Source: DATKBT01 sp035546295
Lineage (GTDB): Bacteria > Acidobacteriota > Thermoanaerobaculia > Multivoradales > Multivoraceae
Direction of reading: 5' to 3'
NCBI GenBank assembly: GCA_035546295.1
Contig: DATKBT010000021.1
Span: 60,219-124,218 of the forward strand
DNA length: 64,000 nt
A program made the translations under genes and the position numbers. This document shows positions 8,503-18,395 of the stretch, piece by piece. The stretch's first letter is position 1. Every line of letters begins with the position of its first letter. A model generated the notes under the pieces. The model ran no database searches. It was given only the letters and a program-made list of their open reading frames with translations, and was not told the DNA's origin.

Positions 8503-9318
8503 ATGCCCGTCGACCTCGATTCGTTTCCCATCCGCTTGTTCGTCAAGTCCCAGGAGCGCGCCTGGGCGCCGACTGCCATCGACTACTCCCACGAGGCGTC
8601 GGATTGGCTCGCGCTCGACGATGATGAACGACAGCTCCTGCTGCGGCTGGTCAGCGGCTTCCTGGTCGGAGAACGCGGGGTCACGCACGAGCTGGCGCCC
8701 CTCCAGCAGGCCCTGCGACGCCGGCGCGGGAACATGGAAGCCGAGATGTACGTCACCGCGCAGATGTTCGAGGAGGCGCGCCACGTCGAGTTCTTCCAGC
8801 GCTGGATCGACGCGGCGCTCCCCGGCGTGCTCGGCCGCGACATCCCCTATCCGGAGCTCGAGGGGGACATGTTCAGCCATCGTCTCCCGGCGGTGATGGA
8901 GGCGCTGTCGACGGACGCCACGGAGGAGGCGATCGTCCGCGCCGTCACCACCTACCACATGGTCATCGAAGGCGTGAACGCGGAGGCGAGCTATCCGATC
9001 TACTTCGATTTGATCGAGGCGTCGAAGCGCTTCCCCGCGCTCGCCGCGGGCATCCGGCTGATCCGTCGCGACGAAGCTCGCCACATCGCGTTCGGCACCT
9101 GGCTGCTCCAGACTCTGGTCGAGCGCGATCCGCCGCTGCGGGAGGTGTTCGAGGCCGAGATGGAGAGCCTGCGCCCCTACGCCCTCGGACTCGGTCAGAT
9201 CTTCGAACCGTTCGGCGATCGCCTGCCCTTCGGTCTCGTCGCGAGCCGGTACGCCGAGCTCTCGAACGAGCACTATGCGGCTCAGCTGCGCGCGATCGAC
9301 GAGCGGGTCCTGGCGTGA
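8503..9318 (+). CDS. R2-like ligand-binding oxidase (Mn/Fe)
   Basis: A 271-residue ferritin-like protein related to the ribonucleotide-reductase small subunit. The expected metal ligands are all visible in order: Glu in GERGVTHEL, Glu-x2-His in FEEARHVEFF, Glu in TYHMVIEGVNAE, and Glu-x2-His in RRDEARHIAFG. The Val three residues after the first Glu and the Tyr five before the third Glu match the pair that forms the Val-Tyr ether cross-link in characterised R2lox proteins. This supports R2lox over a true NrdB. The ATG at 8503 follows a CAGGAGA ribosome-binding site. The stop overlaps the M20 peptidase start (GTGA). The natural oxidation substrate of this family is unknown. Confidence 0.85.
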   Translation: MPVDLDSFPIRLFVKSQERAWAPTAIDYSHEASDWLALDDDERQLLLRLVSGFLVGERGVTHELAPLQQALRRRRGNMEAEMYVTAQMFEEARHVEFFQRWIDAALPGVLGRDIPYPELEGDMFSHRLPAVMEALSTDATEEAIVRAVTTYHMVIEGVNAEASYPIYFDLIEASKRFPALAAGIRLIRRDEARHIAFGTWLLQTLVERDPPLREVFEAEMESLRPYALGLGQIFEPFGDRLPFGLVASRYAELSNEHYAAQLRAIDERVLA

Positions 9319-10541
9319 GCGGGCACCCCGGGGGCGAGGCCGGGGCGCCGGAGTGGGTCTCGATCGACCGCGAGCGCTCGCTCGCGCACCTGATGGAGCT
9401 CCTCGCGATCGAGGGCACCAGCGGCCATGAGCGGGCGGTGGCCGCTGCGGTGCGAGAGAAGCTCCTCGCCGCGGGCTGCAAGCCCGCCTGGATCCGCCAC
9501 GACGGCGCGCACCGCCGGATCGACGCGAGGTGGGAGATCGGCAACCTGATCCTCAAGGTGCCCGGCTCGCGCGGGCGGACGCGCGACCCCAGGCTCCTGT
9601 TCATGGGCCACCTCGACACGGTTCCGCTCTGTCGCGGAGCGGTGCCGGTGCGGCGTGGAGACCGCATCGAGTCCGAGGGGGAGACGGCTCTCGGCGGCGA
9701 CAACCGGACCGCGGTCGCCGCTCTCGTGACCATGGTCGAGACCGTCATCGCTCGCGCCCTCCCCCATCCTCCATTCACCCTCCTGCTGACGGTCGGCGAG
9801 GAGGTCGGGCTCAAGGGCTCGGGCGCGGTCCGGCTCCGAGACCTCGGTGCTGCCGCGATGGGCTTCAACGTCGACGGCGGCGATCCCAGCCAGGTGACGA
9901 TCGGCGCGATCGGCGCCGACCGCTGGCACGCCGAGGTCATCGGCAGGAGCTCCCACGCCGGCGTCCACCCCGAGGACGGCATCTCGGCCGCCCTCATCGC
10001 CGCCCGCGCGATCGCGAACGTCGCCGAGGATGGCTGGTTCGGCAGGATCGAGAAGGGAAGGAAGCTCGGCACCTCGAACGTCGGCTCGATCAGCGGCGGC
10101 GAAGCCACCAACCAGGTCACCGACCGCGTGCGCGTCACCGGCGAGTCCCGAAGCCACGACGCGCGCTTCCTCGGCCGCATCACGTCGGCCTATCGGCGGG
10201 CCTTCGAGAAGGCGGCGCGCGAGGCCCGCAACGACTCCGGGGCCAGAGGCCGGGTCGAGTTCCACGCGCAGCGGGACTACGACTCCTTCCGGCTGCCCAA
10301 GAGCTCGGCACCGGTGGTGCGCGCGACGGCGGCCATCCGCTCGCTCGGTCTCGAGCCGAGCTTGCGCATCGCCAACGGTGGGCTCGACGCCAACAACCTG
10401 AGCGCCAAGGGCATCCCGACGGTGACCCTTGGAGCGGGCCAGCACCGACCGCACACCGTCGACGAGTACGTCGAGATCGCCGAGTACCTGACCGGGGCGC
10501 AGCTCTTGACGCACCTGGCGACCACTCGGGAGGACGTCTGA
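9315..10541 (+). CDS. M20-family metallopeptidase (peptidase T-like)
   Basis: A 408-residue di-zinc exopeptidase. Metal ligands and catalytic residues are visible: the His-x-Asp of FMGHLDTVP, the Asp of LGGDNRTAV, the Glu pair of VGEEVGLKGS, the Asp of NVDGG and the late His of GQHRPHTVDEY. The inserted lid/dimerisation domain (WHAEVIGRSSHAGVHPEDG) is present. The pattern is closest to the M20B tripeptidase T-like group. It starts at a GTG overlapping the R2lox stop, so the two are probably translated together. Whether this reflects a shared pathway or only operon packing is unknown. Confidence 0.85.
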   Translation: MSGHPGGEAGAPEWVSIDRERSLAHLMELLAIEGTSGHERAVAAAVREKLLAAGCKPAWIRHDGAHRRIDARWEIGNLILKVPGSRGRTRDPRLLFMGHLDTVPLCRGAVPVRRGDRIESEGETALGGDNRTAVAALVTMVETVIARALPHPPFTLLLTVGEEVGLKGSGAVRLRDLGAAAMGFNVDGGDPSQVTIGAIGADRWHAEVIGRSSHAGVHPEDGISAALIAARAIANVAEDGWFGRIEKGRKLGTSNVGSISGGEATNQVTDRVRVTGESRSHDARFLGRITSAYRRAFEKAAREARNDSGARGRVEFHAQRDYDSFRLPKSSAPVVRATAAIRSLGLEPSLRIANGGLDANNLSAKGIPTVTLGAGQHRPHTVDEYVEIAEYLTGAQLLTHLATTREDV

Positions 10542-10853
10542 GAGGACGCCTGAGAAGCCGGAGCAGCGACTGCTCGTCGGATCGTCGGTGTCCGAGACCG
10601 AGGCCATCGCGAAAGCCCGGTCGGCAAGCCTGGCCCTTCGAGCGCGCTCGAGCGTCGAGCGGGCCGCGGCGGATGCCTCTGCGCGAGCGGCCGCGGGGAG
10701 CATCGAGCGCCGGCGCGCTGCTGGCGAGCATCTTGCACCATCTGTCGAATGATGGTGAGCCCATCCTCTAGCCCTGCACGTCTTCCCAGCGCCGAGCACC
10801 CTCGTCGCGGCTGCTGGGAGAAGCCGACGAGCCGGTTCGTCGTTCCGTCACCG
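10542..10853. other. Intergenic region, no gene seen
   Basis: About 310 bases between the M20 peptidase and the chosen TamA start. Open frames here are low in recognisable content. If TamA used the ATG at 10749 this gap would shrink to about 210 bases, but the extra residues would lie ahead of a good signal peptide. No terminator with a clear T-run was found. Confidence 0.45.
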
Positions 10854-12653
10854 GTGCCCGAACCGACCATTCGGCGGATCTCGCGAGGCTTCTCCCGCGC
10901 GGCCTGCCTGCTCGCCTGCTCGTTGCTCGCGACGGTGGCGGCGGCGGACACGGCCCGCGTCGACATCGAAGGGGTGCGCGGCGACGTTCGCCAGAATGTC
11001 GAGCTGATGATCCGCGAGCTCGAGCTCGACGGCGACACCGTGCTCGGGCCGATCGTCCTCCAGAACCGGGTCGCGCAACTCGAGGAGCTGACCCGCCAGG
11101 CGCTGGTGCCGTTCGGCCACTACCAACCGACAGTGACGGTCCGCACCTCGGTTCAGGGCGATCGACACACGGTCCAGCTGAACGTCGATCCGGGACCCGC
11201 GGTCGAGGTGGCGGCGCTCGATCTCGAAGTCGCCGGCCCCGGCGCCGACGATCCCAGGGTGGTGCGAGCCCGCCAGTCTTTTCCGCTCGAGGTCGGCGAG
11301 CCGCTCCTGCACCCCAACTGGGAGGCCGGCAAGGACGCGCTGCGCCTCGCCGCCGAGACCAGCGGCTACCTCGAGGCGGTGCTCTCGGAGCACCGGATCG
11401 AGGTCGACGTGGATCGGGGAACCGCCGACGCTCGGCTGAGTCTCTACACTGGCCGGCAGTTCGTCTTCGGACCGCTGATCACGGGTCAGACGGCACTGTC
11501 ATCGCGGCTGTTCGCCAACTACATGACCTTCGTGCCGGGCGAGCGGTTCAGCTACCCGGTCCTCCAGGAGTTGCAGCGCGCCCTGGTGGAGTCGGGCTAT
11601 TTCGAGCGGGTCGAGGTCGAGGCCCTGCCCCAGCTCGAGGGTCCGCTGCCGCCGCTCGACGTGCCGATCCGCATCACGGCGACACCCGCCCGGCCGCAGA
11701 AGTACCGCCTTGGCCTCGGCTATCGCACCGACATCGGCACCCGGGCATCGATCGGCGTCGAGCTGCGCCGGATCAACCCCCGCGGCCACCGCTTCGACGC
11801 CGAGCTCCAGGTCGCCGAGCGGCAGAGTGTGATCGCCGCCGACTACACGATTCCCAGCCTCGAGCGTCCGCGGACCGACCGGCTGATCTTCGAGGTCGCC
11901 TACGGCGACGACCGGCCCCAGACGAGCCAGACGCAGACCGCGCTCGCCGGCGTCAGCCTGTCGCGCCAGCGCGATCCGTGGATCGACGTGGTCGGGCTGC
12001 GCTACCGCCGCGACGAGTTCGAGATCGGCCCGATCCAGGACGTCTCCGACTTCCTGATCCTGGCCGCGTCGCGCACGCGGGTACGCCGGGACGATCCCAT
12101 CTACGTCCGTCGCGGCAGCCGGCTGCTGTTCGAGCTGGCGGGCGCCGAGCGCACGCTGATCTCCGACGCCACCTTCCTGCGCGCCCTCGCCGAGGGGAAG
12201 TGGATCCTGCCCGTCGGCGAGCACGGGCGATTCATCGCGCGCACCGGCCTCGGCTACGTCGCCACCTCCGACTTTCCGAAGCTGCCTCCGCATCTGCGCT
12301 TCTTCACCGGCGGCGATCAGAGCGTGCGGGGCTTCGGTTACCAGGAGCTGGGCTCGACCAACGCCGACGGCATCGTCATCGGTGGCGACTCGCTGGCCAC
12401 CGCCAGCGTCGAGTACGAGCATCGGCTGTTCGAGCACGAGCGGCTGGGCCGCTGGAGCATCGCGGCCTTCGTCGACGGCGGCGATGCCTTCGACATCGAC
12501 GATCTGCCTTCGTTCGGTGATCTCCACAGCGGCGCAGGCCTTGGCCTGCGCTGGCTGTCCCCGATCGGCCTGGTCCGTGCCGACGCGGCGAGCGCGTGGA
12601 CCGAGCCGGGCAACCCGATCCGCTTCCATTTGACCATCGGGCCCGACCTGTGA
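10854..12653 (+). CDS. tamA: Outer-membrane Omp85-family protein TamA
   Basis: A protein of about 600 residues with a signal peptide (FSRAACLLACSLLATVAAA). A region of POTRA-type repeats follows (VDIEGVRGDVRQNVELMI, then further repeats), then an Omp85 beta-barrel. The conserved barrel motif appears as GGDQSVRGFGYQELG, and the C-terminus shows beta-strand alternation. With TamB it forms the translocation and assembly module, which works in outer-membrane biogenesis and lipid traffic. I chose the GTG at 10854 because it directly precedes the signal peptide; ATGs at 10749/10752 are alternatives. The stop overlaps the TamB start (GTGA), so the partners are translationally coupled. Confidence 0.88.
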   Translation: MPEPTIRRISRGFSRAACLLACSLLATVAAADTARVDIEGVRGDVRQNVELMIRELELDGDTVLGPIVLQNRVAQLEELTRQALVPFGHYQPTVTVRTSVQGDRHTVQLNVDPGPAVEVAALDLEVAGPGADDPRVVRARQSFPLEVGEPLLHPNWEAGKDALRLAAETSGYLEAVLSEHRIEVDVDRGTADARLSLYTGRQFVFGPLITGQTALSSRLFANYMTFVPGERFSYPVLQELQRALVESGYFERVEVEALPQLEGPLPPLDVPIRITATPARPQKYRLGLGYRTDIGTRASIGVELRRINPRGHRFDAELQVAERQSVIAADYTIPSLERPRTDRLIFEVAYGDDRPQTSQTQTALAGVSLSRQRDPWIDVVGLRYRRDEFEIGPIQDVSDFLILAASRTRVRRDDPIYVRRGSRLLFELAGAERTLISDATFLRALAEGKWILPVGEHGRFIARTGLGYVATSDFPKLPPHLRFFTGGDQSVRGFGYQELGSTNADGIVIGGDSLATASVEYEHRLFEHERLGRWSIAAFVDGGDAFDIDDLPSFGDLHSGAGLGLRWLSPIGLVRADAASAWTEPGNPIRFHLTIGPDL

Positions 12654-15600
12654 ACGACGACCGTGACGAGGGTCCCCTGGACCGGGAGACCCGGCGCGAG
12701 CCGCGCCGGGGAGCGCCGAAGCGCAAACGCCGGACAGCGGCACGTTGGCTGCGCCGCGCCGCCCTCGGCCTGCTCCTCCTGCTGGCGGCGGTCGGCCTGG
12801 CGGTCCTCTTCTTCCTGACACGCCCGGCCGGCGTGCGCGCTCTGCTCGATCGGGCCGGGCCGCTGCTGGGTGGCGAGCTGTCGTACGACGACGTCGAGGG
12901 CAGGCTGCTCGACGGCTGGAGCGTTTCCGGGCTGCGCTTCCGGCAGATGACCGAGGGCGCCCCCACCGGCCTCGAGATCGCGGTCGACCGGCTCTCGGTC
13001 GAGTGGCAGCCGACGGCGCTGACCAGGGGTCTGCTCGACCTCGAGCAGGTCGAGGCCCGAGGCGTGACCGTGGTCACGGCCTCCGAGCCGGCGCAGGAGG
13101 AGGAGGAGGCGCCTTTCGAACCCCCGGACCTGCGGCTCCCGATCGCGGTGCGAGTCGACCAGGCGAGCCTCGAGGATCTCACCATCCGCAGCCCCGAGCC
13201 GCCCCCTGGAGAGCGGCCCCCTCCGGAGGACGACGGTGCGCGGGAGGACGAGTCGGCTGCCGGCGAGGCGGCCTCCCGCGAGGCGGCCTCCAGCGAGCCA
13301 CTGACCGTCCAGCAGGTCCGGTTGCGCGGGCTCTCCATCGCCCCCGGCGGCGGGCCGATCCGGGTCGAACGGCTGGCAGTCACCACCCCCGACACCAGCG
13401 TCCAGCTCGCCGGCATGCTGACGCCGGTCGGCGACTACCGCTTCCGGTTCGACACCGGCTGGCGCACCGAGGGGGCCTACCTCGAGGAGGAGCCGCCCCT
13501 GGCCGTGACGGGAAGCGGCGAGCTGAGCGGCTCGCTCCAACGCATCGAGCTCGACCAGCAGATCACGGTGAGGCTCGAAGACGCCGGGCCCGACGTGCCC
13601 GAGGTGCTCGATGCTGCCGTCTCGGGCGCGGTGGAGGACCCGCTCGGCCGGCCGAGCGCCGATCTCGAGGTGGCCTGGAGCCGGCTGCGCTGGCCGGTGT
13701 CCGGGGATCTGGTGGCGGAATCCCGGGGCGAGGCGCGCGTGACCGGCGATCTGGACCGCATCGAGGTCGAGGGCGTGGTCCGCGCCAGCGGCCCGAACCT
13801 GCCCGAGGCTGCGCTCGCCCTCGAAGGCGCGACCGACCTCGAGAGCTTCACTGCGCGTTCGCTGGAGCTGCGCACCCTGGGCAGCGTGATCACGGGATCG
13901 GCCACGGTGAGCTGGAGCGAGAACCTGACCTGGACGGCGCAGCTCGAGGGACGGGACCTCGACCCGTCGGTGCAGTGGCCGGAATGGCCGGGCCGCCTGT
14001 CGGTCCAGTTCGCAGGTCGAGGCAGCCTCGACGAGGAGGGCGTCGCGCGCACCCAGGCGGATCTCGAGCGCATCAGCGGCACTCTGCGGGGCCACCCCGT
14101 CTCGGCCACCGGCGAGCTGCTCATGGTGGGCGAGGACCTGCAGTCGCTGGTGCTCGCGGCGCGATCCGGCGATGCCCGGCTGCGACTCGAAGGCTCGCTG
14201 ACCGATCAGGCGGACTTCGACTTCGTCGCCGAGATCCCCGATCTGGGGCAGGTGCTTCCCGACGCCAGCGGATCGCTCCAGGCTCGGGGCCGGCTGCGCG
14301 GCTCCCGCGAGCAGCCGGTGGTCACCGCCGAGCTGACCGCGAACGACCTCGCGATCGGCCCGACGCGCCTGGCTGCCGCCTCGGCGACGATCGATGGGGT
14401 CGTCGCCGAGGGCGGCGAGGTGGACCTGGCGCTCGCGATCTCGGCGATCGACTCCGAGCAGCTCAGCGCTCGCGACGTCCAGCTCGAGCTGCACGGCACG
14501 CTGGGCCGCCTCGAGCTCCCGGCGTTGTTCGAGGAGAGCCTGGTCGAGACGCGCATCACGGCGAGCCGGGTGATCGCAGGAGCCGCGAACGCGAGCGGGG
14601 TCTCGATCGGGTTCGAGGGCTCCCTCGGGGATCACGTCCTTGCTCTCGCGGCCGATTCCGCCGGGCAGCCAGGTGGGCAGGAAGCGGCCCAGAACCTGCG
14701 GATTCGCGCCGAGGGTGGAGCCTCCGAGGCGTCGCTCGACGGGCGCTGGGTGGGGACGCTGGAGGAGCTCCGTCTGCTCGCTCCCGGCCTCGGCCGGTGG
14801 TCCCTCGAGTCTGAACTCGCCCTCGAGCTCTCGAGCGACCGGGTCGAGGTGGGCCGTGGCTGCTGGCGCCGCGATGGAGGCGAGACCGAGGATCCCGAGC
14901 CATCCTTCGTCTGCGGCGAGGCGACCTGGAGCCGCCAGGAGCCGTGGGCCGTTCGCGCCGAGCTGACCGGCATTCCGCTCGGTCTGCTCGACCCGCTCCT
15001 CGAGCCGACGCCCGAGTGTCCACCCGCGGGCGCGGCGATCGCCGGTCCCGGCGACGCCAACGCCGAGACGGTAGGGGCCCGGACCGGCGCCGCCGCGACC
15101 GGCGAGCCGGCCGAGGCTCGAATCGACAGCGAGACCGGCTGCGCTGGCCGCCCGGCGGGGTCGCTTCAGGCTCTCGACCTCGAGGGCAGGCTCGACGGTC
15201 GCGTACGGGCTTCGGGGACCGGCGGGTCGATCCGCGAAGCAGTCGCCGAGATCACGCGACTGGAGGGCGTCGCGCACGCGCGGCTGGCTGACGGCGAAGA
15301 CCTCGACGTGCCGTTTCGGGGAGGCCGCGCCGACGTGGTGCTCGACGCCGGGGCCGGCGCGACGCTCGAGGTCCGTCTCGAGCTGCCGGCGCACGACGGG
15401 CTGGTGGCTGCTCGGGTCGAGCTGGCCGGCTACTCGCCGGCGGAGTCGTGGGTGCCGAGCGACGATCAGCCGCTGAGCGGTCGGCTCGAGGTAGAGCTGA
15501 AGGATCCGGCCTTCCTCGAGCTCTTCATCCCGAACCTGCGCCGGCCGCGCGGCGACATCGACGCCGACCTCTCGCTCTCGGGCACGATGGGCCGCCCCTG

Positions 15601-17143
15601 GCTGGAGGGTGCCGCGGTGGTGAGCGACGCCTCGGGCCGCCTGATCCTCTCGAGCCCCGATCGTTCCTCCGAGGAGCTCGGATTGGACTTTGCCGACGCC
15701 GACCTCGAGGCCAGCTTCGACCGCTCCGGCGCACGCATCGAGCTGTCGTTGCTCACCACCGATCCGGCTGGCCGCGCGCAGGGCAACCTGGAGCTGCCCG
15801 GCTTCCGGCTGGCGGCGGGCGACCCCCTCGATCGGCAGGAGCTGGAGGGCCGGCTCGAGTTCGCGCTCGACGGCATCGCCCCGGTCGCCGAGCTGGTCCC
15901 CCAGCTCGCCGGCGTCCAAGGGCGGATCGACGGAAGCTTCGCGATTGCCGGGTCCCTCGGAGCTCCCGAGCTCGATGGCCGGGCCGAGCTCCGCGACTTC
16001 TCGGCCGAGATCCCCGAGCTCGGGGTCGAGCTCCGCGAAGGTTCCGTCACGCTCTCCGGCACGCCCGGCGAGAGCATCACGCTCACTGCGTCGGTGCGAT
16101 CGGGACCCGGGACGCTCGAGGCGAGCGGCACGGTCACCACGACCGAAGCGGGCTTCAGGACCGAGCTCGAGATCGACGGCACCGACGTCACCGTCGCCAA
16201 CACGCCCGACATCCGGGTGCGCGCCTCCCCCGACCTCACCGTGGTGGCGAACGCCGACGAGATCCACGTGGAAGGCGACGTCGTCCTGCCCTGGGCCCGC
16301 ATCGAGCTGCGGGAGCTTCCCGAGCGGGCGATCGAGCCTTCGACCGACATCGTCCGCGTCGACCGGCCGCCGAGTCGGGAGATTCAGCCGGTGGACAAAG
16401 GTCCCGTGATCACCGGCCGCGTGCGTCTGATCTTCGGGGACGACTTCGAGTTCGAGGGGTTCGGCTTCGATGTCGAGCCACGCGGGAGCCTTCTGATCAC
16501 CGAGACCGGCCGCGGCACGACTCTCGCCACCGGTCAGCTCGTGCTGGACGGCGGCAGCTACAAGGCCTACGGCCAGAAGCTCGAGATCACCGAAGGGCGC
16601 ATGCTGTTCGGGGGCGGGCCGATCCAGAACCCGGCGCTCGCGGTCGAGGCCTACCGGACGGTGGACTCGGTCGAGGCCGGGGTGCGGGTGAGCGGCAACC
16701 TGCAGCGCCCGATCGTCACCCTCACCTCGAACCCCTCGATGCCCGAGAGCGACATCCTCCACTACATGATGCTGGGCCGCGCTCCCGGCGCGGTCGCCAC
16801 GGCGAACGAGACCGACCTGCTCGCTCGGGCCGCGGCCTCGCTCGGCATCAAGGGAGGGAACCTGCTCGCGCGCAAGCTCGCCGCCCGCTACGACATCGAC
16901 GAGCTCGGCATCGAGACCGACGGCGGCTTCGACACGGCGTCGCTGGTCGTCGGCAAGTATCTCTCGCCCCGGCTCTACGTGACTTACGGAATCGGCCTGT
17001 TCGAGCCGATCTCGATCATCACCTTGCGCTACATCCTGAGCTCGAAGTGGACACTGCACGCCGAGAAGGGCCGCGGCACCGGCGCGGACCTGATCTACAA
17101 CATCGAGACCGGGCGACGCGTGCCACGGGAGAATCCTCCGTAG
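12650..17143 (+). CDS. tamB: Translocation/assembly module protein TamB (AsmA-like, DUF490)
   Basis: A very long protein (about 1,497 residues). It has a basic N-terminus, one membrane anchor (ALGLLLLLAAVGLAVLFFL) and a long run of repeated beta-strand segments typical of the AsmA/TamB bridge. The C-terminal DUF490 domain includes LVLDGGSYKAYGQKLEI and EGRMLFGGGPIQNPAL. It spans the periplasm and is thought to guide lipids or barrel proteins between membranes together with TamA. An acidic low-complexity stretch rich in Glu, Pro and Ala interrupts the repeats near residues 140-210. The opposite strand has a 1.7-kb-codon open frame that is only a composition shadow. Confidence 0.9.
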   Translation: MNDDRDEGPLDRETRREPRRGAPKRKRRTAARWLRRAALGLLLLLAAVGLAVLFFLTRPAGVRALLDRAGPLLGGELSYDDVEGRLLDGWSVSGLRFRQMTEGAPTGLEIAVDRLSVEWQPTALTRGLLDLEQVEARGVTVVTASEPAQEEEEAPFEPPDLRLPIAVRVDQASLEDLTIRSPEPPPGERPPPEDDGAREDESAAGEAASREAASSEPLTVQQVRLRGLSIAPGGGPIRVERLAVTTPDTSVQLAGMLTPVGDYRFRFDTGWRTEGAYLEEEPPLAVTGSGELSGSLQRIELDQQITVRLEDAGPDVPEVLDAAVSGAVEDPLGRPSADLEVAWSRLRWPVSGDLVAESRGEARVTGDLDRIEVEGVVRASGPNLPEAALALEGATDLESFTARSLELRTLGSVITGSATVSWSENLTWTAQLEGRDLDPSVQWPEWPGRLSVQFAGRGSLDEEGVARTQADLERISGTLRGHPVSATGELLMVGEDLQSLVLAARSGDARLRLEGSLTDQADFDFVAEIPDLGQVLPDASGSLQARGRLRGSREQPVVTAELTANDLAIGPTRLAAASATIDGVVAEGGEVDLALAISAIDSEQLSARDVQLELHGTLGRLELPALFEESLVETRITASRVIAGAANASGVSIGFEGSLGDHVLALAADSAGQPGGQEAAQNLRIRAEGGASEASLDGRWVGTLEELRLLAPGLGRWSLESELALELSSDRVEVGRGCWRRDGGETEDPEPSFVCGEATWSRQEPWAVRAELTGIPLGLLDPLLEPTPECPPAGAAIAGPGDANAETVGARTGAAATGEPAEARIDSETGCAGRPAGSLQALDLEGRLDGRVRASGTGGSIREAVAEITRLEGVAHARLADGEDLDVPFRGGRADVVLDAGAGATLEVRLELPAHDGLVAARVELAGYSPAESWVPSDDQPLSGRLEVELKDPAFLELFIPNLRRPRGDIDADLSLSGTMGRPWLEGAAVVSDASGRLILSSPDRSSEELGLDFADADLEASFDRSGARIELSLLTTDPAGRAQGNLELPGFRLAAGDPLDRQELEGRLEFALDGIAPVAELVPQLAGVQGRIDGSFAIAGSLGAPELDGRAELRDFSAEIPELGVELREGSVTLSGTPGESITLTASVRSGPGTLEASGTVTTTEAGFRTELEIDGTDVTVANTPDIRVRASPDLTVVANADEIHVEGDVVLPWARIELRELPERAIEPSTDIVRVDRPPSREIQPVDKGPVITGRVRLIFGDDFEFEGFGFDVEPRGSLLITETGRGTTLATGQLVLDGGSYKAYGQKLEITEGRMLFGGGPIQNPALAVEAYRTVDSVEAGVRVSGNLQRPIVTLTSNPSMPESDILHYMMLGRAPGAVATANETDLLARAAASLGIKGGNLLARKLAARYDIDELGIETDGGFDTASLVVGKYLSPRLYVTYGIGLFEPISIITLRYILSSKWTLHAEKGRGTGADLIYNIETGRRVPRENPP

Positions 17144-17303
17144 TTCCGGCCCAGGCTGGGAGCGATGCCTCACGCTCGAGTGTGGGGATCCTCTCCGAGG
17201 GCGCGTGGCGTCCTCGCGAGGCTGGTGGCGCGCCGGGTGGTGCACTCCCTCGACCAGCACTCCCACGACGAAGCGCCACCCGATGCGCTGGAGGCGACTT
17301 CCG

Positions 17304-18395
17304 CTACACGTTGAACAGGAAGTGGACGACGTCGCCGTCGCGCACGAGGTAGTCCCTGCCCTCGGAGCGGCGTTTGCCGGCCTCCTTCGCAGCCTGCTCG
17401 CCGAGCTCGAGGAAGTCCTCGAGATCGATGACCTCGGCGCGGATGAAACCGCGCTCGAAATCGGTGTGGATGACACCGGCGGCGCGGGCGGCGGTGGTGC
17501 CCACCGGAATCGTCCAGGCGCGTACCTCCTTGGGCCCGGCGGTGAAGAACGTGTGCAGGCCCAGCAGGCGATATCCGGCGCGGATCACGCGATGCAGACC
17601 CGGCTCCTCGAGCTCGAGCTCGGCGAGCAACTCGCCGCGCTCCGCCGGCTCCAGCTCGGCGAGCTCCGCCTCGAGCTTGTTGCAGATGACGACCACCTCG
17701 GCGCCCTCGGCCGCCGCGATCTCCCGCACCGTCTCGACCTGGTGGCCGCCCTCGAGCATCCCCCGCTCGTCGACGTTGGCGACGTACATCGTGGGCTTCT
17801 CGGTCAGCAGGTGGAAAGGGCGCAGCAGCCGCCGCTCGGCGGCGGTGAGGTCGAGGGCGCGGGCGGGGGCGAGCGAGTCGAGCCGCGGCTGGATCCGCTC
17901 GAGTAGCGCGAGCTGCGCCCTCGCCTCCGGCTCGCCCCCCTTGGCCTGACGACCGACCCGCTTGATCGCTCGCTCGACGGTCTGCAGGTCGGCGAGGACG
18001 AGCTCGGTCTGGATGACCTCGATGTCGTCGCGCGGATCGATCCGGCTCGACACGTGCGTCACGTTGCCGTCCTCGAAGCAGCGCACGACGTGGGCGATCG
18101 AGCTGACCTCTCGGATGTGGGCCAGGAACTGATTGCCCAACCCTTCTCCCGTCGAGGACCCACGCACCAGGCCGGCGATGTCGACGAACTCCATCACCGC
18201 CGGCGTCACCTTCTGCGGCTTCACCTTGGCGGCGAGGGCATCGAGACGGGGATCGGGAACCGGCACCACGCCGGTCGAAGGATCGATGGTGCAGAACGGA
18301 TAGTTCTCGGCCGCCACCGCCGACTCGGTGAGGGCGTTGAACAGGGTCGACTTGCCGACGTTGGGCAGGCCGACGATGCCGCAGGTGAAGCCCAT
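17304..18395 (-). CDS. ychF: Redox-regulated ATPase YchF (OLA1 family)
   Basis: A 363-residue Obg-type P-loop protein that binds ATP rather than GTP and associates with ribosomes. The Walker A is GLPNVGKST. The switch region is VMEFVDIAGLVRGSSTGEGLG. The specificity loop carries VVICNKLEAE in place of the NKxD of GTPases, as in other YchF proteins. The C-terminal TGS domain ends RDYLVRDGDVVHFLFNV. Length matches the family. The start ATG at 18395 lies inside the extended 3' end of the AraC-like frame on the same strand. Confidence 0.93.
   Translation of the reverse strand: MGFTCGIVGLPNVGKSTLFNALTESAVAAENYPFCTIDPSTGVVPVPDPRLDALAAKVKPQKVTPAVMEFVDIAGLVRGSSTGEGLGNQFLAHIREVSSIAHVVRCFEDGNVTHVSSRIDPRDDIEVIQTELVLADLQTVERAIKRVGRQAKGGEPEARAQLALLERIQPRLDSLAPARALDLTAAERRLLRPFHLLTEKPTMYVANVDERGMLEGGHQVETVREIAAAEGAEVVVICNKLEAELAELEPAERGELLAELELEEPGLHRVIRAGYRLLGLHTFFTAGPKEVRAWTIPVGTTAARAAGVIHTDFERGFIRAEVIDLEDFLELGEQAAKEAGKRRSEGRDYLVRDGDVVHFLFNV

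Noticed and set aside
12338..17476. A 1,712-codon open frame on the minus strand opposite tamB
   Set aside because: Its translation is Arg/Glu/Ala-rich with no family features. It mirrors the codon structure of TamB, as expected in high-G+C DNA.
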